From assembly GCA_958450365.1 (NCBI GenBank), contig CAUEEP010000905.1, positions 62,001-126,000 of the forward strand: a stretch of 64,000 bases of DNA, written 5' to 3'. Source of the stretch: Mesorhabditis belari (lineage: Eukaryota > Nematoda > Chromadorea > Rhabditida > Rhabditidae). This document shows positions 1 to 12,466 of the stretch, in pieces. The notes under the pieces are model-generated. The model worked only from the letters and a program-made list of their open reading frames with translations, had not been told where the DNA came from and ran no database searches. Each line of letters begins with the position of its first letter. Positions within the stretch are counted from its first letter, which is position 1. The translations under genes and the position numbers were made by a program.

Positions 1-400
1 GTGCTAAGCTAGTGCATACTATATTAAGAGTATTCCCAGCCTGTTTGAATTTCTATTTCTATTTCTATTTCTATCTGATTTCCAAATGTGAACAACGAGA
101 TAATGCTGAGTGCAAAAAGTTGGCAAATCATTGAATAGATGTATCCAAAAGGTGTTGAAACGGTTACCAATCGATTCAGCCCATTTGATTTCCCTAGAAG
201 AAAGAAAATTGCCAGCACAATCATTAGAAACATTTCGAATGATTGTACTGGCAATTTTCTTTCTTTTAAAGAAATCAAATAGGATGAATCGATGGGTCGA
301 TGGGTCGAAAAGTAGAAACATTTCGAATGACTGTACGGGCAATTTTCTTTCTTTTAGAGAAATCAAACCATGAAATGGAAACAAAAAAAAAGAAAAGAAA
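1..400. repeat. Foldback-type repeat, copy 1 (left part cut by window edge)
   Basis: Bases 5-190 match 2238-2400 closely: the same CTAAGCTAGTGCATACTAT start, a TTTCTA run, then the segment about a temperature-independent string of matches through TGTATCCAAAAGGTGTTG. Here the second arm is replaced by two direct copies of a segment containing AGAAACATTTCGAATGA (about 210-250 and 305-345). No gene is visible; the open frames are short and shared between repeat copies. This is a dispersed repeat family of unknown class. Confidence 0.6.
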
Positions 401-574
401 TCAAACCATCCATCATGGAAACCATGATGGATATACCCTAAAACGCAAAATTATAAAATTTTGTAATTTAGCAGAAGTAAAGGCATTGCTAATTGTTATA
501 GTACTACTGCATAAACGTATTTTACGCTAAAAACTTAACTCAGACAAGCAACAAGCTGCAAATCCATTTACCGT

Positions 575-640
575 ATTTACTCGAATAGAAGACCGGCCTT
601 GTATTTTTTCAATCACCCCCTAGACCCCGTCTTCTATTCG
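575..640. repeat. Short inverted repeat with TCGAATAGAAGAC arms
   Basis: TCGAATAGAAGACCGG near 583-598 is followed about 35 bp later by its near-complement GTCTTCTATTCGAGG. The same arm sequence forms the ends of the long hairpin at 37245-37525, so this is probably a short or deleted member of that MITE family. Confidence 0.5.
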
Positions 641-664
641 AGGCCGCTCGTCTATATCGACTAG

Positions 665-1556
665 AATTAATTTATACTACCCGGACGGTAATCATTTAAT
701 CAGAAGACCAATTGGACAACGGTATAAGCTCAAATACGTTAAGCCAACGGTCAAATTCGGTGGTGGGAGCATTATGTTGTGGGGTAAGTGTTCGCTCTAT
801 CTTTCACTTACGATTTGTCTTTTTTAGGCTCGATGAATCGAAGTGTATCGGGACCGCTAGTGTTTATCAATGGAAATCTCGATGCTCAAAGGTACAAGTC
901 AATCATAGAAAACAACTTAATTCCATTTGAAAACACGAACATGCCACAAGGATGGGCCTTATATCAAGACAACACTTCATGCAACAAAAGCCAGCTAATG
1001 ATGGGCCGAGTTGTCCGACTTACAAATGGAGGAAGAGCTCGCCTACCCGGCGTTTTTGTTGCTTATCGTGTAAAATTAATCAAAGTGCCTCCTTATTCGC
1101 CGGATTTGAATGTTATAGAGCATCTTTGGGCCCATTTAAAGACTAAACTCAAGGGTAAGATATTCAACACAAAGGTCGAGCTTTGGTTCTTTATCAGAAA
1201 CGTTTGGCGACAAATTTCTTCGGGAATTCTACGTGATTTGGTCGACTCAATGCCTCAACGTATTCAAGCAGTGATTTTGGCTAAAGGAGGACCGACCAAA
1301 TATTAATCTAGCTTTCCTTTTTTAATGGTGGGACAAGACTTTTGCACCATATATTTTTTGATGTTAAACTTTATTTGTTATTTTCTTTCAGGTAATAAAT
1401 TTTTAAAACCTAAAAACTTATTTATATGAAAGCTTACAACTTAGGGTTCAGAAAAACCCCTTTACTCAAAAAGTTGTTTTCGAAAAATTTTAGAATTTTG
1501 ACAAAATGTATCAGAAAAGTAAGTGGGACAGGACTTTTGCACCACAGTGTATTACA
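665..1556 (+). mobile_element. Tc1-family transposon, 5'-truncated, transposase relic 665-1306
   Basis: A transposase C-terminal half reads from about 675 (PDGNH), through KFGGGSIMLWG, across a 44-nt intron (784-827), to the stop at 1304-1306. The second catalytic Asp lies in LYQDNTS, and the third acidic position in PPYSPDLNVIEHLW. The protein ends in the family-typical GGPTKY. The first catalytic Asp, the HTH DNA-binding half and the left end are missing. Downstream, TGGGACAAGACTTTTGCACC (1329-1348) and TGGGACAGGACTTTTGCACC (1523-1542) look like internal and terminal copies of the inverted-repeat end. The copy cannot be autonomous. A remnant of a similar transposase tail occurs at 62768-62822. 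Confidence 0.85.
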
Positions 1557-2084
1557 GTATTTACGGTAGTTTTCATCAGGTTTTCATAACTGGTTGGGCA
1601 AACCTTTTTTAAAACTTATTCGAAGACTTGGACTCGAAGATTCGAAGACCTGCATAAAGAGGTCGCAAATTTCTTATGAATGCCTTTTTATGTGTTTCCG
1701 CTATTATCCCTTTTCTTTTGACTACAACGAAGAAAAGTTTATTTTTAGAAGCATTGAAAGCTAAAGAATTCTTATAGTTGATTGAGACGCTTGCATTCAA
1801 AATTTACATTTGTTTAAATTTCACAAATCAAAAATTTTTTTAAAATCATTTTATCATGATGCCCGTTCAGCGCCTCTACTCTCTTTTTGTATTGGTACTT
1901 TTTAATGTTGTTTTTTTGTAAAATAAACTTCATTATCTTTTTAAATTTTTCTTTGTTTTAGTTAGCAACTCTCTTGTCGTTTCGAGCAGGACTTTTCGTC
2001 AACGCCAGAAAAGACGGTAATCAGACGACGAAATTGGTATATTTTTATGCGTTTTTAACCTTGGAACACGGATCTCCTTTCGGG
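1557..2084. other. Intergenic, no recognisable feature
   Basis: AT-rich sequence. No ORF with recognisable homology and no clear tandem repeat is seen. A short GC-richer stretch at 1960-2040 could be a degraded exon, but I could not connect it to any reading frame. Confidence 0.5.
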
Positions 2085-2705
2085 TTGATCAGATCATCTA
2101 ATACATTGTCTCCATCGCGAATCGCTGGTGTAGTAGTTGGCTAAATTAGTACTATAGGCTTGTGGGGGGGGACACTTTCAAACCCAATATTTTAAATGAT
2201 TGTATTTCTTCTTTATTCTGAAAAAAATCTAAGCCTGCTAAGCTAGTGCATACTATGTTAAGCGTATTCCCAGCATGTTTCAATTTCAATTTCTATTTCT
2301 ATTTGATTTCCAAATGTGAGCAACGAGATAAAGCTGGGTGGTGGGAGTGCAATTAGTTGGCAAATCATCCAATAGATGTATCCAAAAGGTGTTGAAACGG
2401 TTACCGATCGATTCAGCCCATTTGATTTCTTTCTTCTAGGGAAATCAAATGGGCTGAATCAATTGGTAGTCGTTTCAACACTTTTTGGATACATCTTTTC
2501 GATGATTTCCCAACTTGTTGCACTCAGCATGATGTCGTTGCTCACATTTGGAATTCAAATCATTACAATCATTCAAAACGTTGGGTTTGAAAGTGCTCCC
2601 CCCCCCCGCACAAGCCTATAGTACTAATTTAGCCAACTACTACACCAGTGATTCGCGAGGTGGACAATGTATTAGATGATCTGATCAATCCGAAACGGTT
2701 TCCGT
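2085..2705. repeat. Nested inverted repeats: gene-proximal arms enclosing a foldback element
   Basis: The outer left arm (about 2085-2200) is the reverse complement of the outer right arm (about 2568-2705); both include CTATAGTACTAATTTAGCC and a C/G homopolymer of 7-10 bases. Between them lies a foldback element (2238-2560) of the family at 1-400. Its own arms pair around 2435 (AAATCAAATGGGCTGAATC against GATTCAGCCCATTTGATTT). The right outer arm carries an open exon-like frame (IREVDNVLDDLINPKRF) that splices in frame to the downstream Ig/TSP gene, so the left arm looks like an inverted copy of that exon region. Confidence 0.75.
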
Positions 2706-5224
2706 TCGGGGTGAGTAGCTTATTGTCGTTTTTTGGTACGTAGAATAACATGAAATTCAATGTTTATGTTTAATTTTTAGCTTCCTTTGCTTTAGAATTC
2801 TTTCCCTTTCCCGTATACCGACAAGATCAGATCGTTTCGAGTATGGAGGTTTGTGGGTTCAAGAAATAAATGGATTTGCAGCTTGTTACTTGTTTCAATT
2901 AAGTTTTTAGCGTAAAATAAACTTATGCAGTAGTACTATAACAATTAGCAATGCCTTTACTTCTGCTAAATTACAGAATTTAATAATTTTTCGTTTAAGG
3001 TATATTCATGATGGTTTCAAAGGCGCTGAAGTGGCTGAATGTAGAGAGAATGGTCTTCAAATGAAGGTTAATATAAACTTTGTATAAACAATAAAGGTTT
3101 CTTTAGGTAAAACACATCTATTACTGGCCTGGCGATCATATTTCTATCACGTGCAAAGTTTGTCAACGGTTAGTTTCGTCAATAGGATCTAAATAAAATG
3201 TTCTGTTCGAATTTTAGAGGTCTCGATTCAAATGGGAAGATCAAAACGTGGGGTTGGGCCGCAAATATATACGACTTTTTCGATCATTACCAGAAGAATA
3301 AGGTACAATTCTTTTCGACTTTCTGCTATTGTTGCCACATTTAGAAGTTGCAACCCGCGGATGTTGGCGTGCAATTTTTACGATTCAAGTCCGGGTTGCA
3401 TACAAGATCGGGCGAATTCGAGGGACCAGAGAAGTCTGATGGGCCTTACATGCCCGGAAATCGGTTCGTTTATTGTTTTTTTAAAAAAAATAAGGTACTT
3501 ATTGTCTTGTTTGTTTAGAAAAATTTGTTTCTTTAGAATTCAGGTCACAGAGAACGGATCTTTCCCCCATATCCGATCACAAAAGTTGGAACCTATTGGC
3601 AATACGTTACACATTCATAAGGTAAGTTTATGTGTTTAGTTGTAAGTTTAGCTGATTTTTTAGGCTGAAGTAAGGGCGGCTGGTGTATATTTTTGCTACG
3701 AGGACACCGCGATCCATTTGGTATACTTTCACAGCGGCAATGAAATTTTTACCCATGTCTAGGTCCGCTATTTCTATATTCTCCACGCAATGACGCCGAT
3801 CAATCGAGTGAATTGGATGGATGATGCTAATTTAAAGAATCGTCTTCAGCTGAGTCCGGATATGGGTCAGTTTTAACAATTCTTTCTAAACTTGCACATT
3901 TCAGGCAAAATGGTCTGTGAATTGCCGGACAAAAAGGGTTTATTAAATTCTCCACATCAGTGTCCCAATGGCTGCGGGAAACCGATTTATGTGAGTGATT
4001 AAGGATATTAAAGTAAATTTTATCGAAGTAAGTGCCAGTTTTTCCATTCAGCGACACTGGATATTACTAATTAACATTTAGATGTACCCGGATACTCAAT
4101 GGAAATTCAACTGGCGTCCCATCATCTATAAACCCGAAAATGAGCCTATCTGTGATAAGGGTGATCTTAAATGCGAACAATATCTGGTAATCCATTTCTT
4201 TTCAGCGCATTCAAGGTAACTTTAGAAACTTCACCCCAACACCAGTGGCCTAGCAATACGAAAAGTGCCGGAGACTGCGATACATCTGCATGTTTTTAAA
4301 CGATCGATCAATGATGCTAGTTTTTTTGTTCAAATTTCAATGAAAATAGCTAATGAAATGCCTTCAATTTCACATTTTTAGAGTTAATATTTACGTTTTA
4401 GAGACCATTCTACACGGATGTGGCGTTGGCTTTTCGATGGGAGCCGTGGAGTAGATGCGATTCGGGAAGAACACATCAACGCCGAGAGGGTGGGGGGTGT
4501 TTCGATGAATTTTAAAAGTTTAAAATCATTTAGGACACTGTGTTCTGCAGCTCGTCGATGGCAAAAAGAAAACGAACTCGGAAAATACTCTTACCAAAGC
4601 AACGAGGTACTTTTTACTGAGTTATAAGGTGGCTTTAAAAAAGTAGTTTAGGTGGATGTCTCGATTGGATAGCATTTTCAGGCTTTCTGGAAGAAAGAAT
4701 ACGACATTTGTGAGATTGCACAGGTAAGAGTTGTTTGCGAAAATTCATACATAAAAGAAGTCAATTGCGTTTTAGTTCAACTTTGATGACGATGATCATG
4801 GATCAACCAGTGAACACCGATTGTGGGGCAAGAGGAAGATCGAAGAGTGTTCAAAAGATTGACGAGTTTTATGAACAGGTTTGTTTCACCTACTTGAATA
4901 GCCTGTTCATAAGTTCGACTCAAGCCTTTGTCTCAATTTTTCGTTAGGTAATCTTTTCGTCGTTGGACATCCCGGGAGAACAATTCAACCGAAAGAAATT
5001 CACATTGAACAACGAGTGGAGGGCTTGTTTTAAGTGAGAATTCTGAGATTATTTTAACTTTAATTTACGAGCTTTCTTTTGGAATTGCGATAAAATAAGA
5101 GATAATGGAGCTGTTTAAAAAAATGTCTTTTAGATACAAACACTCGGGAGAAAATGCGGGAAATAATGGATCGTATTCGGACATTGTTGGCACCTATGTG
5201 ATTGAAACAAAGCAGTGTCCTTAA
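2640..5224 (+). CDS. Ig/TSP1-like membrane or secreted protein, FAM187/IGDB-like
   Basis: About 17 small exons splice in one consistent frame to the stop at 5222-5224; the true start was not found and may lie upstream of 2640. An Ig-like fold is suggested by YYWPGDHISITCKVC (exon 3107-3168) and the F-strand-like AAGVYFCYED (about 3670-3710). A thrombospondin-1-like motif, WEPWSRCDSGRTHQRR, continues into GHCVLQ (about 4425-4560). The Ig plus WSxCD...R.G.C arrangement recalls FAM187 and worm IGDB proteins; that assignment is from memory of motif order. One in-frame stop near 3761 is avoided by a 42-nt intron (GTATAC...TCTAG). No clear transmembrane helix is seen in the part read. The function is not known to me. 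It is convergent with the PFK-2 gene. Confidence 0.6.
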
Positions 5225-5488
5225 ACTATTTTTAAAATGATAAAATGATGGTAAAATGATTACTGTATATTAATGTTGCTTTCAAAGAATTCATGAAACT
5301 CTGTCTTTTGTTTTCTTTTTTTTTGGTAGTCAACAAATGTTCTTTGTACACAAGTTCTGGAAAATTTGCTTTATTTGATAAGATATCTCTTTTGATCGAC
5401 TAGTGTTTTGTTCGGCAATGGCGGTTCTAGGCTGGGATTTTTACCGGTAGAAAATTGTGGCAAAAGTAAAATCGAAAAGAAATCATTC

Positions 5489-7634
<2,146 letters not shown>

Positions 7635-7830
7635 CACATGACAATTCTTAACCTTAGTATAGACTCCACGTTTGAAAATTTTGAAAAATGAAATAATGGA
7701 AAGTCCATCAGAATCTTCATTAATCAATCAATAAGACAACTTTATCAAATCAACAAAGCAAAATAACAAAACCCGTAAATAGATAACAACTTAACAAAAA
7801 AACAAAAGTACTGTAAAAATTGAAAATTCT

Positions 7831-8875
7831 TTACGCCGTCGATTCTCCTGGTTGTATTAATTTCGCGAAAAGCTCGTCGTTCAAGTGCATAGGAACCTAA
7901 AGCTTTTTTGTAAGCTTAATTTAAAAGTAAAAAGAAAACTAATTTTAAAGCAAACTTTTGCAATTTTCCGTTTTTCTTTTATTCCAGTGAGATCATCAAT
8001 TACTGTTTCGAAGTCCAATGGGCGAAGTCGAGATTTGCGTCCTTTTGCATAAACCTAAATTGGTTGATTTTGACAAAAATTGGTGTCTATAAAATAAAAT
8101 ATCAAAAGTAAAAACAAGACTCACCACTCCTAATTCGTCTTCGGCTATCGACAGAACATACGCTCGTTTTTGGAAAGAATAGTCGACGATTCGGGCCAGA
8201 ATGATGTCACAGGGTTGCACACAATCGAGAATTTCAATCTAAATATATAATTTATTTGCAGCAAACGGATACAATAAAAATTATCTATAGCTTGGGTGTA
8301 AAGTAAAAAATATCTTGTATCAATAAAATAAAAAATAGCACCAACATCACTTAAGAACAACGAGCTTCGCATGTTCTTTTTCGGTAGAATGTAGTCGAAG
8401 TCTTTGGAAATTTTGCGGTCCTCGATCGAAAGTAGATGGCAGCCGGCCCATTGTTGCCCAACATCTTTTACACTAAAATCAGGAATAGATATCTATATTA
8501 AATTATTCAAAAACACATTTTAAAACTAAAAAATTACATTGCCGTGACGATGGTTCCTTCTTCGGGCATTACTGTGTCGACCACTTTCTCCCCGATTTGA
8601 ACATCTACATAGTGTATCGTCTTCTCTCCCTAAAATACAAATAGATTTTTCAAATTTTAAAGCATAAACCTCCAACTGCATCACCTAAATCATATTTTTG
8701 AGAAGCACTTGAATAATACCTGTTTATGTGGATGAATGTGTACATAGCCGATGGTCGAGGCACGAACAAGTCCTTGCATCTGATAGCATCCTTTGCCGGG
8801 CACGTAGGTTTTCTTTTCCTCTGCGTCGTAGATCACCTCCCCAGGAATCACGAATTTTCCCTCGTCGTCCATCAT
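7831..8875 (-). CDS. exos-1: Exosome complex component CSL4 (EXOSC1)
   Basis: A cap subunit of the RNA exosome, acting in nuclear and cytoplasmic 3'-5' RNA decay and processing. Six exons. The N-terminal domain reads EGKFVIPGEVIY...YVPGKGCY, the family hallmark. Next come an exon with TIHYVDVQIGEKVVD, the start of the S1 domain (VKDVGQQWAGCHLLSIEDRK), and its end, CVQPCDIILARIVDYS...YVLSIAEDELGVV. It stops at 7831-7833. The ATG at 8875 directly follows a TAAATTTTAG acceptor, only 105 bp after the TRAPPC1 stop. That fits SL2-type trans-splicing of a downstream operon gene. The exon 3 donor that keeps the frame is GAT|GTTGGT near 8340. Confidence 0.88.
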
Positions 8876-8980
8876 CTAAAATTTATACTTTAAAAAGAAA
8901 AACGTATATAGGACCCGTAATAAATATCAAAATTATCATAAAATATGCTAAAGTACAATATCACAACGAAACATACAAGT

Positions 8981-9403
8981 TCAAACAAACGCGGAATGCC
9001 TGGTAACTAGAGAATCGACTTTGGACGCAAAAAGTTCACTTTCAATCGGCGAGCTTGGCTCACATAGCGGATTCTTTATCACCGTTTCGACGTAAATCTT
9101 GTAAATCTCTTGTAGCAATTCTTGGCCTCCAAATGCATCGGGATTTGTGTTGATCGCAAAATGAAGACCGGTCGCCGTTTCCAAATACGAGCATTTGTAT
9201 GTGGACGTCTTGAAATAGTTGATCGTTTGTTGTCCATCGCGTGTCGAGAGTCGTTCCGCGAATTTTCTCATGGATAACAACATTCCGAAAAATAGTTTCC
9301 CTTCCTCTGTTCGACTGATTCCCGATTGTTTCTCTCGTCGCCACTCGCGGTAGTATATTAAGCCACCCTCGCGATTGAATATGTAGAGATTGTAGATTGG
9401 CAT
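8981..9403 (-). CDS. trpp-1: TRAPP complex subunit 1 (Bet5 family)
   Basis: A single-exon, 140-residue longin-fold protein. It starts MPIYNLYIFNREGG and contains EEGKLFFGMLLSMRKF, YKCSYLETATGLHFAINTN and VIKNPLCEPSSPIESELF, all hallmarks of TRAPPC1/Bet5. It belongs to the core of the TRAPP tethering complexes, which act as exchange factors for Rab1 (and Rab11) in ER-Golgi and Golgi traffic. Its length matches the family. A TTTCAG acceptor lies 10 bp upstream of the ATG, consistent with trans-splicing. It is first in a likely three-gene operon and shares a ~350-bp divergent control region with rpl-29. Confidence 0.93.
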   Translation of the reverse strand: MPIYNLYIFNREGGLIYYREWRREKQSGISRTEEGKLFFGMLLSMRKFAERLSTRDGQQTINYFKTSTYKCSYLETATGLHFAINTNPDAFGGQELLQEIYKIYVETVIKNPLCEPSSPIESELFASKVDSLVTRHSAFV

Positions 9404-9752
9404 TGGTGGATCCTGAAAGTAAAAAGATTAGAGCGGCAGAAAGATTCGCAAAAAATAAAACGGCGGTGTTAAAAACACTTTCTTTATACTGCGACAACAC
9501 TTTAAACTATTGAATATCTCAATGTTTGTAGTTGCGACCACTTAAAGTGTGGCCTTTCTACCGTACCCTTTACGTTTCGGCGTAAGTCCAAATTTTTGCA
9601 AAGAAGTGGCATTTTTCGATTTTTCATTCGTTTTGCGGAATTTATTTGCGTTATTCTCAGTTGCTTTACTTTTCTGCGTCTGTTTTTTTTGCTGACAAGT
9701 TAATTTTTTATTTTTTTCAGGTAAGAAATCTTTCTTGAACGACCTCTACACG
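9404..9752. promoter_or_regulatory. Divergent control region between two likely operons
   Basis: The only non-coding space between trpp-1 (-) and rpl-29 (+). It contains a trans-splice-type acceptor for each gene: TTTCAG about 10 bp before the trpp-1 ATG, and TTTTTTTCAG ending at 9720 before the rpl-29 leader. A GC-richer stretch at 9545-9595 (TACCGTACCCTTTACG) is a plausible core promoter or first-exon region. No TATA box is obvious. Confidence 0.6.
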
Positions 9753-10439
9753 ATGGCCAAGTCAAAGAATCACACCAATCACAACCAGAGTGAGTTTGTT
9801 TGCTAATTTTAAACGGAATCACTTCTAAAGTTGGGGTTTTGTGCTCACTTTGTTATCATTTATTGGTTTAAGCTTCACTAACTTGGAAATAGTACTATGG
9901 GTTTGCGATTGAAATGTTCTCTCCCGAGGGCAGCATCACTTTAGACTTAGGCATTGTGTTTTGTACACGGTGATCCGTTTCAAACATTGATTTAATGACG
10001 CTAGGTAGGTAATTGATAGAACGGTTGCGAATGAATCTTTATGAAGCCTAGGGGCATAGAGCCTCGCCCTTTTAACCTCTAGAAACTCGATTTACACTCG
10101 GATAGAATTAAACACGTTCAAAAACAATCGTGCTTTGTGCTCGTATAAGGTGTAACGTAGGGGTCTGTTCTGGTATAATGTTATTTCTGTAGATAAGAAG
10201 GCTCACCGCAACGGAATCAAGAGGCCAAAGAAGCAAAGATACATGTCGATGAAGGGAGTCGACCCCAAATTCCTCAAGAATCTTCGGTTTGTGATTTGAT
10301 TTTTAGTTACATTTAATGACGTAGACTATTTATAAAAGCTGAGTCTTATGTTATTTTTCTCTTTGAATGACTTTTATTATTCAGATTTGCCAAGCGTCAC
10401 AACAAGAACCACCACGCCAAGAGCGAGTCTCAAGCCTAA
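9753..10439 (+). CDS. rpl-29: 60S ribosomal protein L29
   Basis: Three exons (9753-9789, 10193-10286, 10385-10439) encode about 61 residues: MAKSKNHTNHNQ, then KKAHRNGIKRPKK, GVDPKFLKNLRFAKRHN, and a short basic tail. This is the typical eukaryotic L29 (eL29), a small basic protein of the large ribosomal subunit. The first intron is long for this locus (403 nt). A TTTCAG acceptor lies 32 bp upstream of the ATG. AATAAA signals follow at 10459 and 10510. It is first in a likely operon with TMEM70 and THOC7. Confidence 0.95.
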
Positions 10440-10567
10440 AGCCTTACTGTTGATTTTGAATAAATTGTTCTTATTTATTGAAAGGAAATGCGTCCAACTG
10501 TTGTCCTCAAATAAAATTTTTATTATCAATAAGCAAACCAGTGTCAATGTTCAAATGCATTTTTAAG

Positions 10568-11242
10568 ATGTTCGCCCGGGCATGTTGCGTTCCCATTTGT
10601 TCACGGACGTTCTGTAGGCCAGCCATTGCTCGAGCACTGCGGCTCTCTTCCGATTCATCTAGTTCTCTCAAGGCGTTATCTTCATTGTCAGGCGCGGAAA
10701 TCGGCCCTTCGATATTGTTGACTCGGAAGGATCTTCCACCTGGATCGACAAAGACGGCGCACGAAATGATAGCAAGTGGAGTTTTCACGGCGAAACTTCT
10801 ATCATTGGCTTCTTCAGTAGCAGGAGCAGCTATGGTGCCTATTCTATCATCGTATTTATGGGAAGCGGCTCAAGAACGACCAGCTACTATGGCCTTTGCT
10901 ATTGTCGCAAACGGATTTCTAGTTCTTCTTTCTTTCACTCCTTTTCTGCTACATATGCTGGCGAAACGTTTTCCAATTGATGTCCGATACAATAAAGCAA
11001 AGAATATTGTCACGACCATCCACTACGACTTTATACTGAGGAAACGGGCGTTGCAATTTTCTCCGAATGAAGTCGTCGACGCGGCTGTCGCTCCAGAGCT
11101 GAAGAAAGTTTGGATACCATTGGCTACATGCTTTGTGAAAGGACGTCCTTTGTTATTATCGCTGGATGAGAGACAATACTCGGATATTGCCGCTTTCCGC
11201 GAAATTACGAAAAATATCAATATTCCGCTCAATCATGATTGA
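10568..11242 (+). CDS. TMEM70-like mitochondrial inner-membrane assembly factor
   Basis: A single-exon protein of about 224 residues from the ATG at 10568, which follows TTTTTAAG. The arginine- and serine-rich start, with little acidic content, looks like a mitochondrial presequence. There are two hydrophobic segments: around AKLLSLASSVAGAAMVPIL and AFAIVANGFLVLLSFTPFLL. Then comes the family-like FTPFLLHMLAKRF...HYDFILRKR and a C-terminal soluble part with FVKGRPLLLSLDERQYSD. TMEM70 proteins help assemble ATP synthase and complex I; the family assignment rests on this motif order. An in-frame upstream extension to 10478 runs through the L29 polyadenylation region and is unlikely to be used. 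It lies 128 bp after rpl-29 and 97 bp before thoc-7. Confidence 0.75.
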   Translation: MFARACCVPICSRTFCRPAIARALRLSSDSSSSLKALSSLSGAEIGPSILLTRKDLPPGSTKTAHEMIASGVFTAKLLSLASSVAGAAMVPILSSYLWEAAQERPATMAFAIVANGFLVLLSFTPFLLHMLAKRFPIDVRYNKAKNIVTTIHYDFILRKRALQFSPNEVVDAAVAPELKKVWIPLATCFVKGRPLLLSLDERQYSDIAAFREITKNINIPLNHD

Positions 11243-11339
11243 TTTGGTGCATTTCTAGTCTTAATTATTAATTTTTGTTACCTGTCTTTTTGTTGGTGTT
11301 ACTCTATGCGTCTTTCATAAAGCTTTAGTTCTAATTCAG

Positions 11340-12298
11340 ATGGCGACGACCAAACGAGAGGCCGCGATAATGCGGAAACTGCAATTCGACGATGGTGGCA
11401 ACGAGGATCGAAGATTTACAAGGATGTTGGCTGCCTTCAAAACAACCCAAGTCGAGGAGGGAGCGGTTTCTACACAAGCCACAGCTATTTTAAAAGAGGT
11501 ATTCGTTTAATATTGGTTCTTGTAATACATTACCTTTTTTAGTTGGATACCCTCGAAATCTTCATTCAGAAACAAGCGCTGATCGCGGATTTGTGCGTGA
11601 AAGAGCAAAAAGAATACGAAGAGCAGTGCCAAGCTATAGAGGATCAAGTAAATTTTTTCAAGACTTATGTTTTTTGATTTTTAGTCAAATATACATATAA
11701 ACTTTAAAAATCTATTTTCAGATTGCGGAAACTCGTCAAAAGATGAAAGAAGCAGAAGTTGCACTGGCCGAAGCTCGAATAGTCCGCAAGAACAAACAAG
11801 AATACGACGCACTTGGAAAGAAAGTCGAAGAATTTCCGAGCCGTCCCGAAACAACACGGTTTGAATTTGATAAAATTCCGTGAGTTAGCTGGTTTTAGAA
11901 AACTCGAAGAGGTAAATGATGAATTGGAACGCCTTCAACAGCGACAACAATTGCTCGAGGATAAGGTATACATAGTCATCAGATTATCTAGCTTTATAGT
12001 TTAAGTCAAAGGATCTATTAATGTTATTATTTAGTTGAGTGAAAGACGACAACGCCTTTATGAGTTGGAACAAATTATTAGCAATGTGCACCAATATTTA
12101 CGGGGTTAGTTGGCTTTCTTAATATTTATGGATCTTGCGGTTCTGTTTCTTTCTGTTCAATGTGGATTAACTTAGATTCTTCATTCATTTTCGAATATTT
12201 TAGAAGATGACGACCAGCTCTTTGATGTTTCCGGTGACTCAGAGGAGGACTCGAAAGTGAAAGATGATCGCGAAGAAAATACACCCATGGAGGACTGA
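11340..12298 (+). CDS. thoc-7: THO complex subunit 7
   Basis: Six exons (11340-11498, 11543-11647, 11722-11858, 11899-11965, 12035-12104, 12204-12298) give one frame of about 210 residues. THOC7 is a coiled-coil subunit of the THO/TREX complex, which couples transcription to mRNA export. Diagnostic segments are EDRRFTRMLAAF near the start, ARIVRKNKQEYDALGKK in the middle, and SRPETTRKLEEVNDELERL after the third splice. The acidic tail (DDDQLFDVSGDSEEDSK) is also typical. The ATG directly follows a TAATTCAG acceptor, 97 bp after the TMEM70 stop, as expected for a downstream operon gene. Confidence 0.9.
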
Positions 12299-12466
12299 TT
12301 GTGTGAATGAATGAATTACGGTAGTTTTTTACATGTTCGGTATTATTTGATCTCTAATTTTTAAAGTTCATTTATAGATATGGTATTATACTTTCGTCGA
12401 TTTTAATTTCACGTTTTACGGGTCTTTTGTGTAATTCAAATGTTTATAAATATGTTAAACGGCAAT

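Noticed and set aside
10478..10567. A longer TMEM70 start at 10478
   Set aside because: The extension passes through the rpl-29 polyadenylation signal region and lacks a presequence; the ATG at 10568 directly follows an acceptor-like TTTTTAAG.
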